Assembly: GCA_034770075.1 (NCBI GenBank)
Contig: CM068383.1
Span: forward strand, 11,559,778-11,623,777
DNA length: 64,000 nt
Source: Aralia elata
Lineage: Eukaryota > Streptophyta > Magnoliopsida > Apiales > Araliaceae
Direction of reading: 5' to 3'
The translations under genes were made by a program, and so were the position numbers. Numbering within the stretch: the stretch's first letter is position 1; each line of letters begins with the position of its first letter. Below the pieces are notes generated by a model. That model saw nothing but the letters and a program-made list of their open reading frames with translations. It was not told where the DNA came from and did no database searches. Shown here piece after piece: positions 35,441-48,498 of the stretch.

Positions 35441-36554
35441 ATGGAGGGGGACCAGTTATCATTAACTTCCCACTGTTGTTCCACTTGTTGTTGCCACTTC
35501 CTTCCTCATTACCCTTCTTTGGGCAATTCCTTGCCAAATGATCGGTCGACCCACAGACAAAACATCCTGAATTATTCTTTAGATTGGGACAATTGGGAGC
35601 AATATGTCCCTCTTGCCCGCATTTGTAACATTCAGCTTTTTCCTTTAAACATATCCCAGAATGATTCTTTCCATAATTCTTACATGCGTTAATTCTCTTT
35701 TTCTAATCTCCTTGCTGATGTTCGGTATTCCCGAAATTATTCCATTTTCTTTTATTGCTTCCACTACCACTGCCCTTCTCAGATTTAATTGCTCCCTCGG
35801 GTCTCACCTTATCCTTTCTTTCTTTATTATAGAGGCTCATGGCCTCACTTCCCTCTTTGGCTATTATAGCCTTTTCTAAGAGTACTCCAAACGACTCAGC
35901 TTGGAACACGACAACCTTGTTGTAGAGCCAGGGGTTTAAACCTAGCTCAAACCTTCTTATTTTCCTGGCTTCAGTGTCCACTTGGTGTGGAGCAAACCTA
36001 GCCAACTCATTAAATTTTGCAGCATATTGGGGCACAATCATGTCCCCTTGCTTTAGTTCTAAGAACCAGACTTCCATCCTATTCTGCATTCTTTCTAGGA
36101 AATAATTCTCGAAAACGATTTCCTTGAATCTTTCCCAGCTAATTACTCCTTCTCCAGCCCTAGTCTTATTTGCTTCCCATCAATAGTTGGCTTCCCCTTT
36201 TAACAGGTAAGCGACGAACAAGGTTTTTTGTTCGTTACCTACCCTAGATATCTCAAAAGCTCTCTCGATTTCTTTTACCCAGGTTTGAGCCTCAATAGGC
36301 TCAGTGGTTCCTTGAAATTCCGAAGGTCCCACGCTTTTAAAGTCTTTAAAATTTGCTAAAGGTATAGCCGGAGGGTTGATGATAACATTAGGGTTATGAG
36401 GGTTTCTATTCTGAAGTGCTCCCATCACTAACTCAACAAATTGCTGCATTGGGTTCTCTTGACCCCTACCCTCATTTTCAGTATCATTATTCGATTCTTC
36501 ATTTCCATCTCTCTGTGTTCTCTGTCTTCCTCCTCCTCTCCATTTTGGCGGCAT
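35441..36554 (-). pseudogene. Tekay-like gag, two nonsense codons
   Basis: It starts MPPKWRGGGRQRTQRDG at 36554. The capsid (Retrotrans_gag) region reads EAQTWVKEIERAFEISRV, then WERFKEIVFENYF, FLELKQGDMIVPQYAAKFNE and RKIRRFELGLNPWL. Two CCHC knuckles follow: CYKCGQEGHIAPNC (about 35590-35631) and CFVCGSTDHLAKNC (about 35530-35571). A TGA at 36180 sits where Trp is expected (NYW), and a TAG at 35703 precedes the knuckles; the frame is otherwise unbroken. A basic Ser/Gly/Lys linker links capsid and knuckles. It would have made particles for this pol-less element. Confidence 0.8.
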
Positions 36555-36955
36555 TTTTCTGTTTAATAAAATTATTATTAGTAGACTTTTTCTTGGTTTA
36601 ACACATTTTCATATAATGTATAACAACACTATTCACAACAAATATATTTAATATTAGTATATATTAAACATGCTTCTGTTACATTAGCCCTGGACATCTC
36701 TGTCTTTTCAATAGCTCAACGGCTATTTTCATACCATAGCACTTTACTTGCTATTTACATGCCATTTCTAACTTTTATATCAAAAGATTTCTCATATCCT
36801 AACCCTTAACTACTATTGAGTTAGGATTCTCAAAAGATATCCCAACACTACTACAAAAGTGGAATACATAGTCATACTACCATATTTACATCATATATAC
36901 AACCATGTACACATTTACAAACATTGTCACATTGTTCAAAAAATATGCTATCATT
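36555..36955. other. spacer between gag and upstream ORF
   Basis: AT-rich untranslated sequence inside the Tekay-like element; nothing recognised. Confidence 0.5.
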
Positions 36956-37567
36956 CTAGGTTATCCTATGGGCAATCGTGTTGAGCCTTTCTGCTTCGGT
37001 GATAGCAATCACCCTGGCACGAGAAATAGAGCGATGAAACTGCTCGATCTCATCAGGGTAGGTCCAAACCTCATCCTGCACACGTTCCATCGAAGTGATG
37101 TAAGCATAATTCATGTCATCGACTTTCCTTTTAATACCATGCACTTCCTGTCTAAGATCGTGAGCCTCTTCCTCGGCTATTTGTCTCTTCAAAATTTCTT
37201 CATCCCACACATTATTCATTTGATGCAACTCTACTTGCATCTCTTATACTTTGTTCTCGTAGTAATTAGTTTTCTCCTCGGCATCTTGGAGTTGAGTGGT
37301 CAACTTTGTATCCCTATTTAGTAGAAGTTGGACGTATGCTCCTAGTTGCATAAGAGCCTCTTGAATTTCAGGATTTATGTTATTATCCCCAACCTCCTCA
37401 TTATTCTGGGCCTCTTCCTCATAAGGTTCCTCTTTGGGATCTTCGTCCGAGTCATAATCTAAATCTATAACGACCACCTGCACTGGTTCCTGTGCTGGCT
37501 GTGGAGCGATCTGCTCCTCAATTTCTATTGGGTCTTCCTTAACTCCAGCCATATACACATAACTCAA
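36956..37567 (-). pseudogene. acidic coiled-coil ORF upstream of gag
   Basis: The frame starts near MAGVKEDPIEIEEQIAPQP (37549) and runs about 200 codons with one TAA at 37241-37246, after which it continues in the same frame (MQVELHQMNNVWDEEILKR...). The first half is very acidic (DLDYDSDEDPKEEPYEEE), the second a predicted heptad-rich coiled coil. It lies between the primer site and gag. I do not recognise a family; it may be an N-terminal gag extension or a separate element protein. Confidence 0.55.
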
Positions 37568-37745
37568 TTAGTACACAATACAAGTTATATATACACATAA
37601 CAAATAATAGTTTCATTTAAGTTATTTTTATTTCATTTTACGATGACTTTCTTCAATTCATCTCCTATAAACTCTATTTGAGTTATTTAGTATCTGACCC
37701 TTCTATCTAGCCTAAGGTATCCCCACCTAAGGTTTCTAACCTACA

Positions 37746-37760
37746 GCTCTGATACCAACC
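37746..37760 (-). other. primer binding site, tRNA-Met type
   Basis: The minus strand reads GGTTGGTATCAGAGCTG right after the 5' LTR of the Tekay-like element. Confidence 0.85.
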
Positions 37761-40700
37761 TGTGACGCCCCTAAATTCGGGTACCTTCAAACCCGTATTC
37801 GGTGCTACATGGTACGATCATTCACATGTATCTATCTATAAACAAATCATTAATATGAAGGTAACTAACATTATTACAAATTTATTCATTACAATCCCAG
37901 GTTCTAAGACCTTTAGAAATCTTCATTACATGATACTAATAATAATTAAAGTATTATGACATAACATTCGTTTATTACAATCAACACTTGTCGACTACTC
38001 GTTCAGCTTCCCTTTCTCTTTGTCTGTTCCTGAACACTCGACACGTTCGGGTTTCACTGAAAAGATTTAATTTCAAAGCAAGAATGAACATTTAATTGCC
38101 CAGCAAGTATTAATAGTTCATAAATAACATATCGCAAGGATTAAATGCTTTCTTGGAGATATACTTTTATAGTGAAACAAGACTGTAAAGCATTTGAAAC
38201 ATTTATAAATAATATGACTTGTTTGCATTTTTGAAACGACATGTTGACTTTGCTGAGCGGTCAAAAGACCACGAACTTTTTTCTTTTTAAAAGGTTCAAA
38301 TAGACATTCATCTACGAACCATCTGGTCTTATGGGCACGGTGGGTGATTAGCACGTTATGCCCTGCGTTGATCAACACTATCTCAACATAACGACATTGC
38401 GTTCTGCGTAACTGCCTTTCGGCAAAATTAAATTTTTTCCAAATAAAGGTTGTTCATGCTTAGTCTTGAGTTCAAACTAAAGCAATTTAGTTGAACAACT
38501 CTATCTAGCATCAATAATATGTCAAAGATTTAAAGTGAGAGCAATGAAATATTTTACATGGGTCTAGCCGATTCAAATGGCATAGACTTCTTCTTAAACA
38601 ATTTATGCATATTTACGCTTTAAAGAAGTGCATTATGGCACAATCATTGAACAATTCAAAATATTTGCATTTGATATATGAGTAGAATGAATTTAGAACA
38701 TTTGTATAGTCAGGAGACTTGCACATGACTAATTATTGAGCAAGGACAAAGAACTTGCATCAGTAAAAGAGTAAAGTTCAGATACATGAATGTAAACAAG
38801 CATTTCACAAGATAGAGAACTTGCCTTTAGCGTTCTTTAAGATTGGCGTTAATCATTCTTGATAATTTCCTACACATCATTTAGACACATTTTCTTCATA
38901 CCAGGAAGTTTGAAATAACATACTATTTCTAAGAATTAATTCTCTTGTTGAAACCAAATTCTTATTTGAGCATCATCACACATAACTAAAGGGCATTTTT
39001 ATTATTTTTTTTAAAAGCTCTATTTCATAGAACTCTAATACTAATCCAACTCAAATTTTCATTTGAAATCATGTTTGAATTATTATCCATAACTCATCAA
39101 CTCATACAATTTAATTCTCATAATACTCATACATATATCAGTCTATAAAACACAATTGCTTAGAACTTTAGCTAGATAGTAATAGTACCTTTTTAGTATA
39201 CTGAGCTTTTAATCAATTTCCTTGTTAACAGTTCTTCATTTCACTTCTTATCAAACTTCATCAATCGCTTACAACAGCAGAGAGTTCTTTTACTTGATTG
39301 AATGAAAGTTCTAGGGAAATTGAATGAAAGAAAATAGGAAACATAGTCTTGCTTATATAAAGAAGGTAACATTGGCCATCTGCATATTAGCCTTGCTGAT
39401 TCATTAAGCTATTGATCTCCTATTAAGCCAGCTCCTGCTCCTATCCATTAGTCATCAATTCCTTAACAGCTCATTACTTGAAAGTTACCTAAGACACCTC
39501 CTGCTTATTTAATTATTGACTCAGCCTATTAGCTTGGCATCACACATGAACCCTACATATATATAATGCCTTATATAATACCCTCCGTACATTTTAATTA
39601 GTATGTATACTAATTATACATAATACACTTTAAGATCAATTACAACATACTTCACAAAAATCTTCTCTATCAGAACGGAAGCCATTTATTAAATAAAAAT
39701 ATTCTATTTAATAAATTTATTAAAATAATTTATTTCCATAAATTACCTTAATATCCATTCACAACCAAACAATTTAGTTTATACAAATTTCATATATGAA
39801 TACCCAATTTTGAAAGAACATAGCAATACATAATATAATTTGCTCTCACGTTCATGAATTTAGCAAGTATCATTAAATTACCTCTTGTTGCTTAATATCT
39901 TGCTTCAATGCGTATAATTAATTGAATATGATTCTTTTGATAGCCCTTTGCTCTACTTCATCTTCAATTTTAGTTGATGGCCTTAACTCTTAAAGAATTT
40001 GGTGACTAAGATTTGTAGGTAGCAGAGAATGGGAAGGAGTGGTTCAGAATTGGAGTGAAGGAGTAGAGAATGAAGACTGAAAATTGTTTCTGCTTCCCAA
40101 TTCTTCTATAACTTATCAGACAATGGATTAGTGTAATGTTGTTAGCCTATTAAGAGGACACCTCCTACTTAATAAACTTATGACTCAGTACATGCACTAC
40201 TTCTTTAATTCTCGGTCAGAGCAACATGGTTTACAAATACTTATATAATATATTCTATACAGTATATTCCCACTACATATATTATTCCTATAAAATCTTA
40301 ATTAAATTATACAATATATATACATATATTATATAATTCGTTCTTATTAATATATTTGTGGTAAGCAGTACATATAATACATTTAATATAACGAACCAAT
40401 TAATGTATTAAAGTTATTTAATTATTCCAATAATAATGGAATCAATACATTAAATAGAATAATACATTTAATATAACGAACCAAATATATTAAAATAATT
40501 AAGATTAAATTAATTATTTTAATTCACTTATTTAATATATACAATTAAATTAATCATCTCATTTGACTTAATATTAAATGTTATATTATTATAACAGAAG
40601 TATAACTATTATTATTAGTTAAATAACTTTCATTATTTAACTAATAAAACTAAACATCTTAACACATAAATTTTTAATTTAATAAATTACTTACTCATTT

Positions 40701-40942
40701 CGTTTTGCAGCTAATTTATGCTAACTTATTTAATAGTTAAATATATTTAACTATTAAATATATCTTTTCAAATAAATGTTTATTCATTTAAACACTTAAA
40801 CATTCAGACGAAATCACATATTTCACATCACATAGACATTTATACAGTCAAACTTAACGTATCCAAATATATAAATTAAATAAAATATATAATGTAATAT
40901 ATTTTATTTATTAATAATTTTTGAAAATTTCGGATTGTCACA
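37761..40942 (-). repeat. 5' LTR of the Tekay-like element, 3182 bp
   Basis: TG...CA, close to the left copy along its whole length, with about 2-4% base differences in the stretches compared by eye and a few short indels. Its right edge is followed by AATAA, then Athila coding sequence. Confidence 0.92.
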
Positions 40943-40947
40943 AATAA

Positions 40948-42867
40948 CATGATTAGGTTGCCTCTCATCAAGCGCTTGGTTTATAGTCGTCAGCCCGACT
41001 TTCTCTGCGGTCTCATGGGTCAGTCTGGTCGACCGAAGTGAGATAAATCGAGGTCTCTTGTCGATCAACATCGCCTCCCCCAATAATGCTTCAGTCTTTG
41101 ACCACTAACCTTGAATGTGCGCTTTGTGTTTGGTTCTTCAACTTCGATTGCTCTGTGTGGGGCTACAGAAGTGACTACGAAAGGACCTGACCACCTAGAC
41201 TTTAACTTCCCGGAAAATAATCTCAATCTGGAGTTGAACAACAATATTGTTTGGCCTGGTTCAAATTTCCGCTAAATTATCCGCTTGTCATGCCATCTCT
41301 TGACTTTTTCTTTGAATAGCTTAGCGTTCTCATACGCTTGGTATCAGAATTCCTCCATCTTGTTTAGTTGAAGCAATCTTTTCTCGCCAGATGCTTGTAG
41401 ATCAAAGTTCAACTTTTGAATGGCCTAATATGCATTGTGGTCAAGCTCTACCGGTAAATGACACGTTTTTTTCGTAAACCATTCTATATGGTGACATTCC
41501 AATAGGATTCTTGTAGGCCGTTCAATACGCCCATAAAGCATCGTCTAACTTCATTGCCAAATCCTTACGAGATGAATTCATAACTTTGTTTAGAATTTGC
41601 TTAACTTCACGATTTGATACTTCTGCTTGGCCATTGGTTTGGGGATGATAGGCCGTAGCAATCTTGTGTTTAACTCCATACTTAGCGAGCAATTTAGTGA
41701 AGTGCTTGTTGCAAAAATAGGTGCTTTCGTCATTGATTATGGCCCTTAGTGTACTAAATCGATTAAAAATATTTTTTCGCAAGAACCACATAACTACTTT
41801 GGCATCATTTGTGGGTAATGCAGCTGCTTCAACCTATTTTGATATATAGTCCACTGCCAAGAGTATGTACTGATTGTTGAATGACGACGAAAATGGCCCC
41901 ATAAAGTCAATGCCCCATATGTCGAAGAGTTCAACTTCAAGGATTGTATTGAGAGGCATTTCATGACGTTTTGAAATGTTGTCAACCCTTTGACACCTGT
42001 CGCACTTTAGAACAAAAAGGTGGGTGTTTTTGAACAACGAAGGCCAAAAAAACCCTGATTGTAGCACTTTCGTCTCTGTTCTCTCTCCCCCATAGTGTCC
42101 CCATACTCCGAGGAATGACAACGAGTCAATATATTGTCCATCTCTTCACGTGGCACACAACGTCGTATCATTTGATCCGCACAAGTTTTGAAGAGAAATG
42201 GTTCATCCGAAAAGTACTGCTTAACATCATGGATGAATTTTTGTTGTTGTTAAGAATTTAAATCAGGCGTGAGTACATTACTGACTAGGTAGTTCACGTA
42301 ATCAGCATACCAAGGCACTTTGGTGTTAATTCAGAATAGTTGTTCATCCGAAAATAACTCATTGATCACCACATCATCCTTTTTCTGAATTTCCGAATTC
42401 TCTAATCTTGAAAGATGATCAGCCACCTGATTTTTCGTACCCTTTCTATCTCGGATTTTCAAGTCGAATTCTTGCAGAAGAAGGACCCATCGAATTAACC
42501 TTGGTTTTGCATCCTTCTTTGCAATCAAGTATTTGATGGCGGAATGATCAGTGTAGACAGTTACCTTTATTCCAATCAGATAAGGTCAGAACTTATCGAA
42601 GGCGAATACTACTGCAAGTAGTTCCTTTTCTGTGGTGGTGTAATTCAGCTGTGCTCCTGTAAGCGTCTTGCTTGAGTAATAAATGGTATGGAAAATCTCC
42701 TCCCTACACTATCCCAACACCGCTTCCATTGCATAGTCACTCGTATCACACATCAATTCAAATGGCAAAGTCCAATCGGGAGTAACTATGATCGGTGTTG
42801 TGACTAACTTCTTTTTCAGCACTTCAAAGGCCTGGGAATGATCTGGTTGCCAAAATTGCGAGTCTAT
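40948..42867 (-). mobile_element. Athila-type Ty3/gypsy pol fragment
   Basis: The minus strand begins abruptly in RNase H (SQAFEVLKKKLVTTPIIV, 42850), continues YTDHSAIKYL near 42550, the RNase H end VADHLSRLE (42420), integrase zinc domain YGGERTETKVLQSGFFWP...CDRCQR (42090-41990), DIWGIDFMGPFSSSFNNQY (41910), AYHPQTNGQAEVSN (41650) and the C-terminal WSGPFVVTSVAPHRAIEV (41190-41140). These blocks are characteristic of Athila. Gag, protease and RT are missing, frames are broken, and there is no LTR. The Tekay-like element inserted at its 3' side; the 5' side was lost before the minisatellite. Confidence 0.85.
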
Positions 42868-42930
42868 GATATATGTGATATTAATATATTAATACAATAA
42901 TACAAAAAATGGATATATTAATAATAATAA

Positions 42931-43150
42931 CTTCTGATAATGGATCTATCTTTTTAATAATGGAGTTATCTTTTTGATAATGGATCCATCTTTTTGATAA
43001 TGGATCTATCTTTTTGATAATGGATCTATCTTTTTGATAATAGATCTATCTTTTTGATAATAGATTTATCTTTTTGATAATGGATTTATCTTTTTAATAA
43101 TGGAGATACCTTTTTGATAATAGATTAATCGTTTTGATAATAGATGACTA
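42931..43150. repeat. 20-bp minisatellite, 11 copies
   Basis: The unit TTTTTGATAATGGATCTATC repeats without gaps from 42931; every unit is exactly 20 bases with one to five substitutions. It abuts the truncated Athila fragment. Confidence 0.93.
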
Positions 43151-43180
43151 TTATATTTATAAAGTGTGGTAGGTTTTTGG

Positions 43181-43345
43181 CTATAAATAGGAGAGTTAAC
43201 ATAAGGAAATTCATAACTTCCTTGCTTATACTTCTTCGACTCTCTAAAAATTTCTTGGTGTAAGTTCTCTCTAAGTGTGCTAGACTATCTTGAGTATTTG
43301 TGAAGATCTGTAAGAGTACTAGTATCATTCAGGTAAGTCTTTCTA
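43181..43345 (+). promoter_or_regulatory. TATA box and leader-like segment
   Basis: GGCTATAAATAGGAG at 43179-43193 is a strong plant TATA context, followed by a CT-rich leader (ACTTCTTCGACTCTCTAAA) and a consensus splice donor CAGGTAAG at 43330-43337. No coding exon is recognised downstream. It may be an LTR promoter or an orphan gene promoter. Confidence 0.35.
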
Positions 43346-43948
43346 TAAAAGTTGGTCAAACATCCACACATAACATGGTACCACATTATATTAATATTAG
43401 TCAAAGACCACATTGTTATAAATTTTAAGGAGGTTTCTATCTATAACAATGTGATAATATAAGACAAGGTTTAATGGTATACTAATGAGTATTCTATATG
43501 TACATTTTTATTATATATATACTATATATTATCTAATATGCTTCACATGTTAATATATATATATATATATATTTATGTGCATGCGCGCTAAACAAGATGG
43601 GACAATTAATAATAAACCCGTCAAAGTAAAAATATTAAGTTGTAACATTCAAAGATATTTGGAATATCGAACGTTGCCTTCTAACATGGTGAAACGATAG
43701 AGTATTGAATATTTAATATGAGTTTGTTGTGCTCCATTCAACAGACAGTATTTCTGTGTCAATAGTTGATGTGGTCAATTACGTGAAGATGGATGTTTAT
43801 CTGATGTTTAATAACAACTTGTGATGTTGTAATGAAATTACAATCTCTTCCTGAAAATTGATGCAGTTGTATAACTTTTCTGTATGAATTGAACTTCGGA
43901 TAGGGTATGGTCTTTTTGCACGACTAACGAGTTGCTGAATGTATGCAG

Positions 43949-44223
43949 TGTTGTAATATGGTAATAGATATGAAAGCAATATTGAAGACAAAGGATGGTG
44001 AGGATTTTACATACACACACTCATATTTCATTTAGATTAACCAAATAGCCTATTTATAGGCTAATACAAATTACTAAAATATGATTGCTACTAGGCTACC
44101 CAAGAGTCTCCTTAGACAAACTTCTAATGATAATATAGGTATTACCCATTAGACTCCTAATTTATAGATAATGAGTTACCAAAAGTCTTAGGTAAACCAA
44201 GAGTCTAATTTATTTTATTAACA
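43949..44223 (-). repeat. 3' LTR of the young copia element
   Basis: TGTTGTAATATGG to TTATTAACA. The minus-strand purine tract (TTTAAGGGAGGGATT) adjoins at 44224-44238. Confidence 0.95.
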
Positions 44224-44263
44224 ATCCCTCCCTTAAACTGATGTTCCATGCATAACATTCAGT

Positions 44264-47200
44264 TTAATAAGAGTCAAACTTTGAAACGCCATCCTTCATG
44301 CAAATTGCATCATTTGAAGTGCAAACACCAAGTAACTTCCTGAGCTTCTGAAATGCAGGAACTTTGAGAGGCTTTGTTAAAATGTCAGCAATCTGATCTT
44401 CACTTCTGCAGTAAATAAGATTAATGACTCCATCATTCGTGAGATCCCTCAAAAAATGATACTTCACATCTATATGCTTGCTTCGACCATGTAAAACAGG
44501 ATTTTTTTGAAAGCTTTATTGCTGAATTGTTGTCACAATAAATCTGAGTAGGTCCATCCTCTTTCCAATGTAGTTCTTTAAGAATTTTCTTTAGCCAAAT
44601 AGCTTGACAAGCACAAGCTGTTGCAGCAACAAATTCAGCTTCAGTGGTTGATAATGTAACAATAGGTTGCTTCTTCGATGACCATGAAACAGCTCCTGTC
44701 CCCATCATGAAAACATACCCAGACGTGCTTTTTAGATCATCTGAATCTCCTGCATAATCACTATCCGTAAAGCCAAACAAATCTGACTTTTCTCCCTTCT
44801 TGTAAAACAATCCAAACTCCTTAGTACCTTGCAAGTATCGAAAAATTCTTTTTGCAGCCAAGAGATGAATCTCAGTAGGACACGCCATGTACCTGCTAAT
44901 CACACTTACAGCATGCATGATATCAGGTCTTGTTGCTGTTAAATACATTAAAATCCCCACTATCTGTTTGTAAAGAGTGTCATCAACTTTCTTTCCTCCA
45001 TTATCTTTGTTTAGCTTTAAACCAAACTCAGATGGTGTATTTACAGGATTACAATCCTTCATCTGAAACCTGTCCAAAATTTCTCGCACATACTTCTTTT
45101 GAGAAATAAAAATTCCATCAGAGGACTGCACCACTTCAATCCCAAGAAAGTAATGCATCAAGCCAAGATCGGACATCTCAAATTCAGCCATCATGGATTT
45201 CTTAAAACTTTCAAACATGGTTGAATTCCCAGTATAGATTAAATCATCTACATATAAACTAACAATGAGCATTTTTCCTCCATCTTCAATCTTTATAAAA
45301 AGTGTATGTTCATAAGGACATTTTTGAAATCCTTCCTTCAAAAAATAAGTTTCTATACGATTATACCAAGCCCGTGGAGCTTGTTTTAATCCATATAGAG
45401 CCTTCTTTAACTTATACACTTTATGCTCATTGCCAATTTTCACATAACCAGGAGGTTGATCAATAAATACCTCTTCTTTCAAATCTCCATGCAGGAAAGC
45501 TGATTTTACGTCCAACTGGAAAATAGGCCATGAGTTTTGAGCTGCCAATGCAATCACCAATCTGATTGTGTCATGCCTTGCAACCGGAGCAAAGACTTCT
45601 TTATAATCAACACCAAACTCCTGTTTGTAGCCCTTAGCCACCAAGCGTGCCTTGTGCTTGTCAACTTCTCCATTCTCCTTCAGCTTTGTCTTGTAAACCC
45701 ACTTTACACCAATTGTTTTCTGCCCTTTGGGAAGATCACAAAGCTCCCAAGTATCATTTTTTTTATGGCTGTAATTTCTGCATCCATAGCCTTTCTCCAT
45801 TTTGATTCTTTGACAGCCACTTCAAAAATGTTAGGATCACAATCTGAAAAAAGAGCAAAATGTGTAAGTGGATCATCACCTTGGTCAACTCCAGTTACCT
45901 CATAATCAGTCATCCATGTTGGTCTTCTTCGAACACGTTGAGGCCTTTGTGATTCAGCTGCAAGTGGGCTTTGATCGGCTACTGGAACATTTTGAGTGGG
46001 TCCCTGTTCTTGCTCATTTTCCACAGGCTCCTGCCCTTTCTCATCATCATCAAAATCTGCTGGAATATTTTGTTGAACACCATTTTCATTCCATGACCAG
46101 GTGTTTTTTTCATCAAAAACCACATCACGGCTGATAACTATTTTCATGGTGCTAGGATTGTATAGCTTATAAGCTTTGGACTTATCACTAACACCAAGAA
46201 AAATGCATTTTTCTCCCTTGTCATCTAGTTTCCTCCTCTTCACATCTGGAATATGAGCATAGGCAATACACCCAAAGATTCGGAAATGATCTACAACAGG
46301 TTTTCTTCCGCTCCATGCTTCTCCAGGTGTCATATTTTGAACAGCATAAGTGGGACTTCTGTTCAAAATATAAATGCTCCAATTAACAGCTTCAGGCCAA
46401 AAGGTTTTTGGAATGCCGCTCATATTTAAAAGGCTTCGCACCATATTCATAATAGTACGATTTTTTCTTTCGCACACTCCGTTTTGTTGGGGTGTGTAGG
46501 CTGCTATAAGTTGCCTCTTGATTCCATGAACCTCACAGAAATTTGCAAATTCATGTGAGTTATACTCTCCACCACGATCAGTACGAAGAACTTTGATGGG
46601 ACTGCCAACTTCTTTCTCAACGAGCACTTTATAGCTTTTAAAGGCTCCAAAAGCTTCAGATTTTTCTTGCAAAAAATAAACCCATGTTTTACGACTATAA
46701 TCATCAATGAAGGTAATTATGTATCTTTTACCTCCATTAGATTGTGGTGTTATTGGCCCGCAAATATCGGAATGAACAATTTCTAATGTCTTCTTCGCTC
46801 TGCAAGATTTTCCTTGTGGAAACGGATTGCAGTGTTGTTTGCTAACAACACACTGTTCACAAACTTGAGAAGGAGCTGTAATTTGAGGAAGACCCGTCAC
46901 CATGTTCTTCTGTTGTAGTGTTTTTAATCCACCAAAATTCAGATGCCCATAGCGGAAGTGCCATAGCCATGCTTCATCCTTCACTTTCGTTGAGAAACAT
47001 GAATGAGTGGTGTTGCGGAGATAAAGCGGGAACATACGATTTGCTGTCATGTTAACTTGAGCAATTAAGCCCAACTTTGCATCTTGAATCTGACATACTC
47101 CATCTTTGATAGAAATCTCGTATCCTTTTTCTTGCAACTGACCCACACTAAGCAAGTTGGTCTTTAAATCTGGCACAAAAAGAACATTAGCAATAGTGTG

Positions 47201-48360
47201 GGTGGTATTTCTTTTAGTTTGAATTGTTACCTTTCCTTTTCCCATAACTGAAACCGTGGAATTGTTACCGAACTTAACTGAGCTGCGGAAAGATTCATTC
47301 AAGTCAGAAAATGCATCCTTATCTCCACACATGTGATTGCTGCAGCCAGTGTCTAAATACCACATGTTTTGTTGAGTTTCTTCCTTCACGTGACACGCCA
47401 TCAAAAGAGACACTTCTTCTTTTTCTGCAAAATTAGTTTTTTCTCCACTTTGTCTATTTAAAACAGTTTCACATTCTGACTTATAATGGCCATACCTATG
47501 ACATCTGTAACATTCAACATTAGACTTGTCTGCTGACTTTGGTCTAAAAGTTGTTGAGTGGTAGCCGCCACGTCCTCTGCCTCTTCCTTGAAATTGACTT
47601 TCTTGATGCTGATGATTTTGTTGATTCCAACGATTATTGTTGAATCGTCCTTCTCTACCTCGATCATTGCCTCTACCTCGTCCTCTATGAGCTCCACTGG
47701 GTGTAAAGTTATTATTTGATGAGGCCTTCAATGCTTGTTCTTCTTTCTCCTGCTGGTTAATTTTTTTCTCATGAACCAATAAGGAACTTTGTAACTCATC
47801 AATGGAAAGTTTATCAACATCATTAGCTTCTTCTATAGAACAGACAACAAAATTAAATTTTGGTGTCAAGGATCGAAGAATCTTCTCAATAATGGTTACA
47901 TCCTCTGTCTTGTCGCCATGGATTCGCATTTGATTAACGATTGCCATCGTTCTTGAAAAATAGTCTGTAACTGATTCTCCTGATTTCATTCGAAGCATTT
48001 CGAACTCCGAACGAAGTGCTTTGAAGCTGCTGCCTCTTAGCCCTTGCTGTACCTTGATACTTCTTTTTCATGGAATCCCAAATATCCTTGGAAGTGTCTT
48101 TGCTAAGAATTGTTTCCAAGATGGGACGATCAATGGCCTGAAAAAGATAATTTTTTGCCTTCAAAATCTTTTAGCTTTCTCCCTTCGAACTCTGATTTTT
48201 GGACATCTGTTGCATCTTTTTCTGGTTGTCCAATTCCAGATTCAACAATTGGCCAATATTCTTTTGACCGCAGAAAATTCTCCATTAGCATACTCCAATG
48301 GTCATAGTGACCATCAAAGCGTGGGATCGCCGCTTGCACAAAATTAGAATCTGAAGCCAT
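44264..48360 (-). pseudogene. copia gag-pol with four homopolymer indels
   Basis: The start is MASDSNFVQAAIPRFDG at 48360. UBN2-type gag is followed by an Arg/Gly-rich stretch, the knuckle CYRCHRYGHYKSEC (about 47515-47474), protease LDTGCSNHMCGDK (47355), integrase (HFRYGHL...CEQC, then SDICGPITP, RTDRGGEY, PQQNGVCE), RT with YVDDLIYTG (45250-45224) and RNase H with FTDSDYAGDSDD and LSTTEAEFVAA. Single-base indels at 48163-48166, 48020-48022, 45757-45764 and 44502-44508, each in a run of identical bases, break it into five frames; all residues between are well conserved and no nonsense substitution was seen. It may be a functional gene with sequencing errors or a recently disabled one. Confidence 0.88.
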
Positions 48361-48485
48361 TGTTTCACTACTTCTACAGAAGTAAGAAAAACAAAAACAG
48401 GTGAGAAAATAAAGCTGCTGCTATTGTGGTCTGTTTAAGAACTTTCACACTATTTCGGGACTCACACTTTTCTCTCCTATTTCTA

Positions 48486-48498
48486 GCTCTGATGCCAC
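48486..48498 (-). other. primer binding site, variant tRNA-Met
   Basis: The minus strand reads GTGGCATCAGAGCT after the 5' LTR; the usual form is TGGTATCAGAGC, so one base differs. Confidence 0.8.

Larger units (their letters stand above)
26639..40942 (-). mobile_element. gag-only Ty3/gypsy element with 3.2 kb LTRs (Tekay/Del-like)
   Basis: LTRs start TGTGGCACCCC/TGTGACGCCCC and end GGATTGTCACA, and the whole is flanked by AATAA (26634-26638, 40943-40947). The primer site next to the right LTR and the purine tract next to the left LTR (minus strand AAGGGGGGAAGAATG) give minus orientation. Without the nested Tork-like element it is about 9.3 kb, of which only 2.9 kb is internal. That interior holds a coiled-coil ORF and gag but no protease, RT or integrase, so the element is non-autonomous. 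Very long LTRs, a TGTGACG start and two-knuckle gag suggest the Tekay/Del lineage. Confidence 0.85.

Noticed and set aside
42931..43150. Possible CRISPR-like array of 20-base repeats
   Set aside because: Units are contiguous with no spacers, and the DNA is plant; it is a minisatellite.
43181..43400. Considered an endogenous pararetrovirus promoter
   Set aside because: No caulimovirid coding motif is present nearby; a TATA box and leader alone do not support it.
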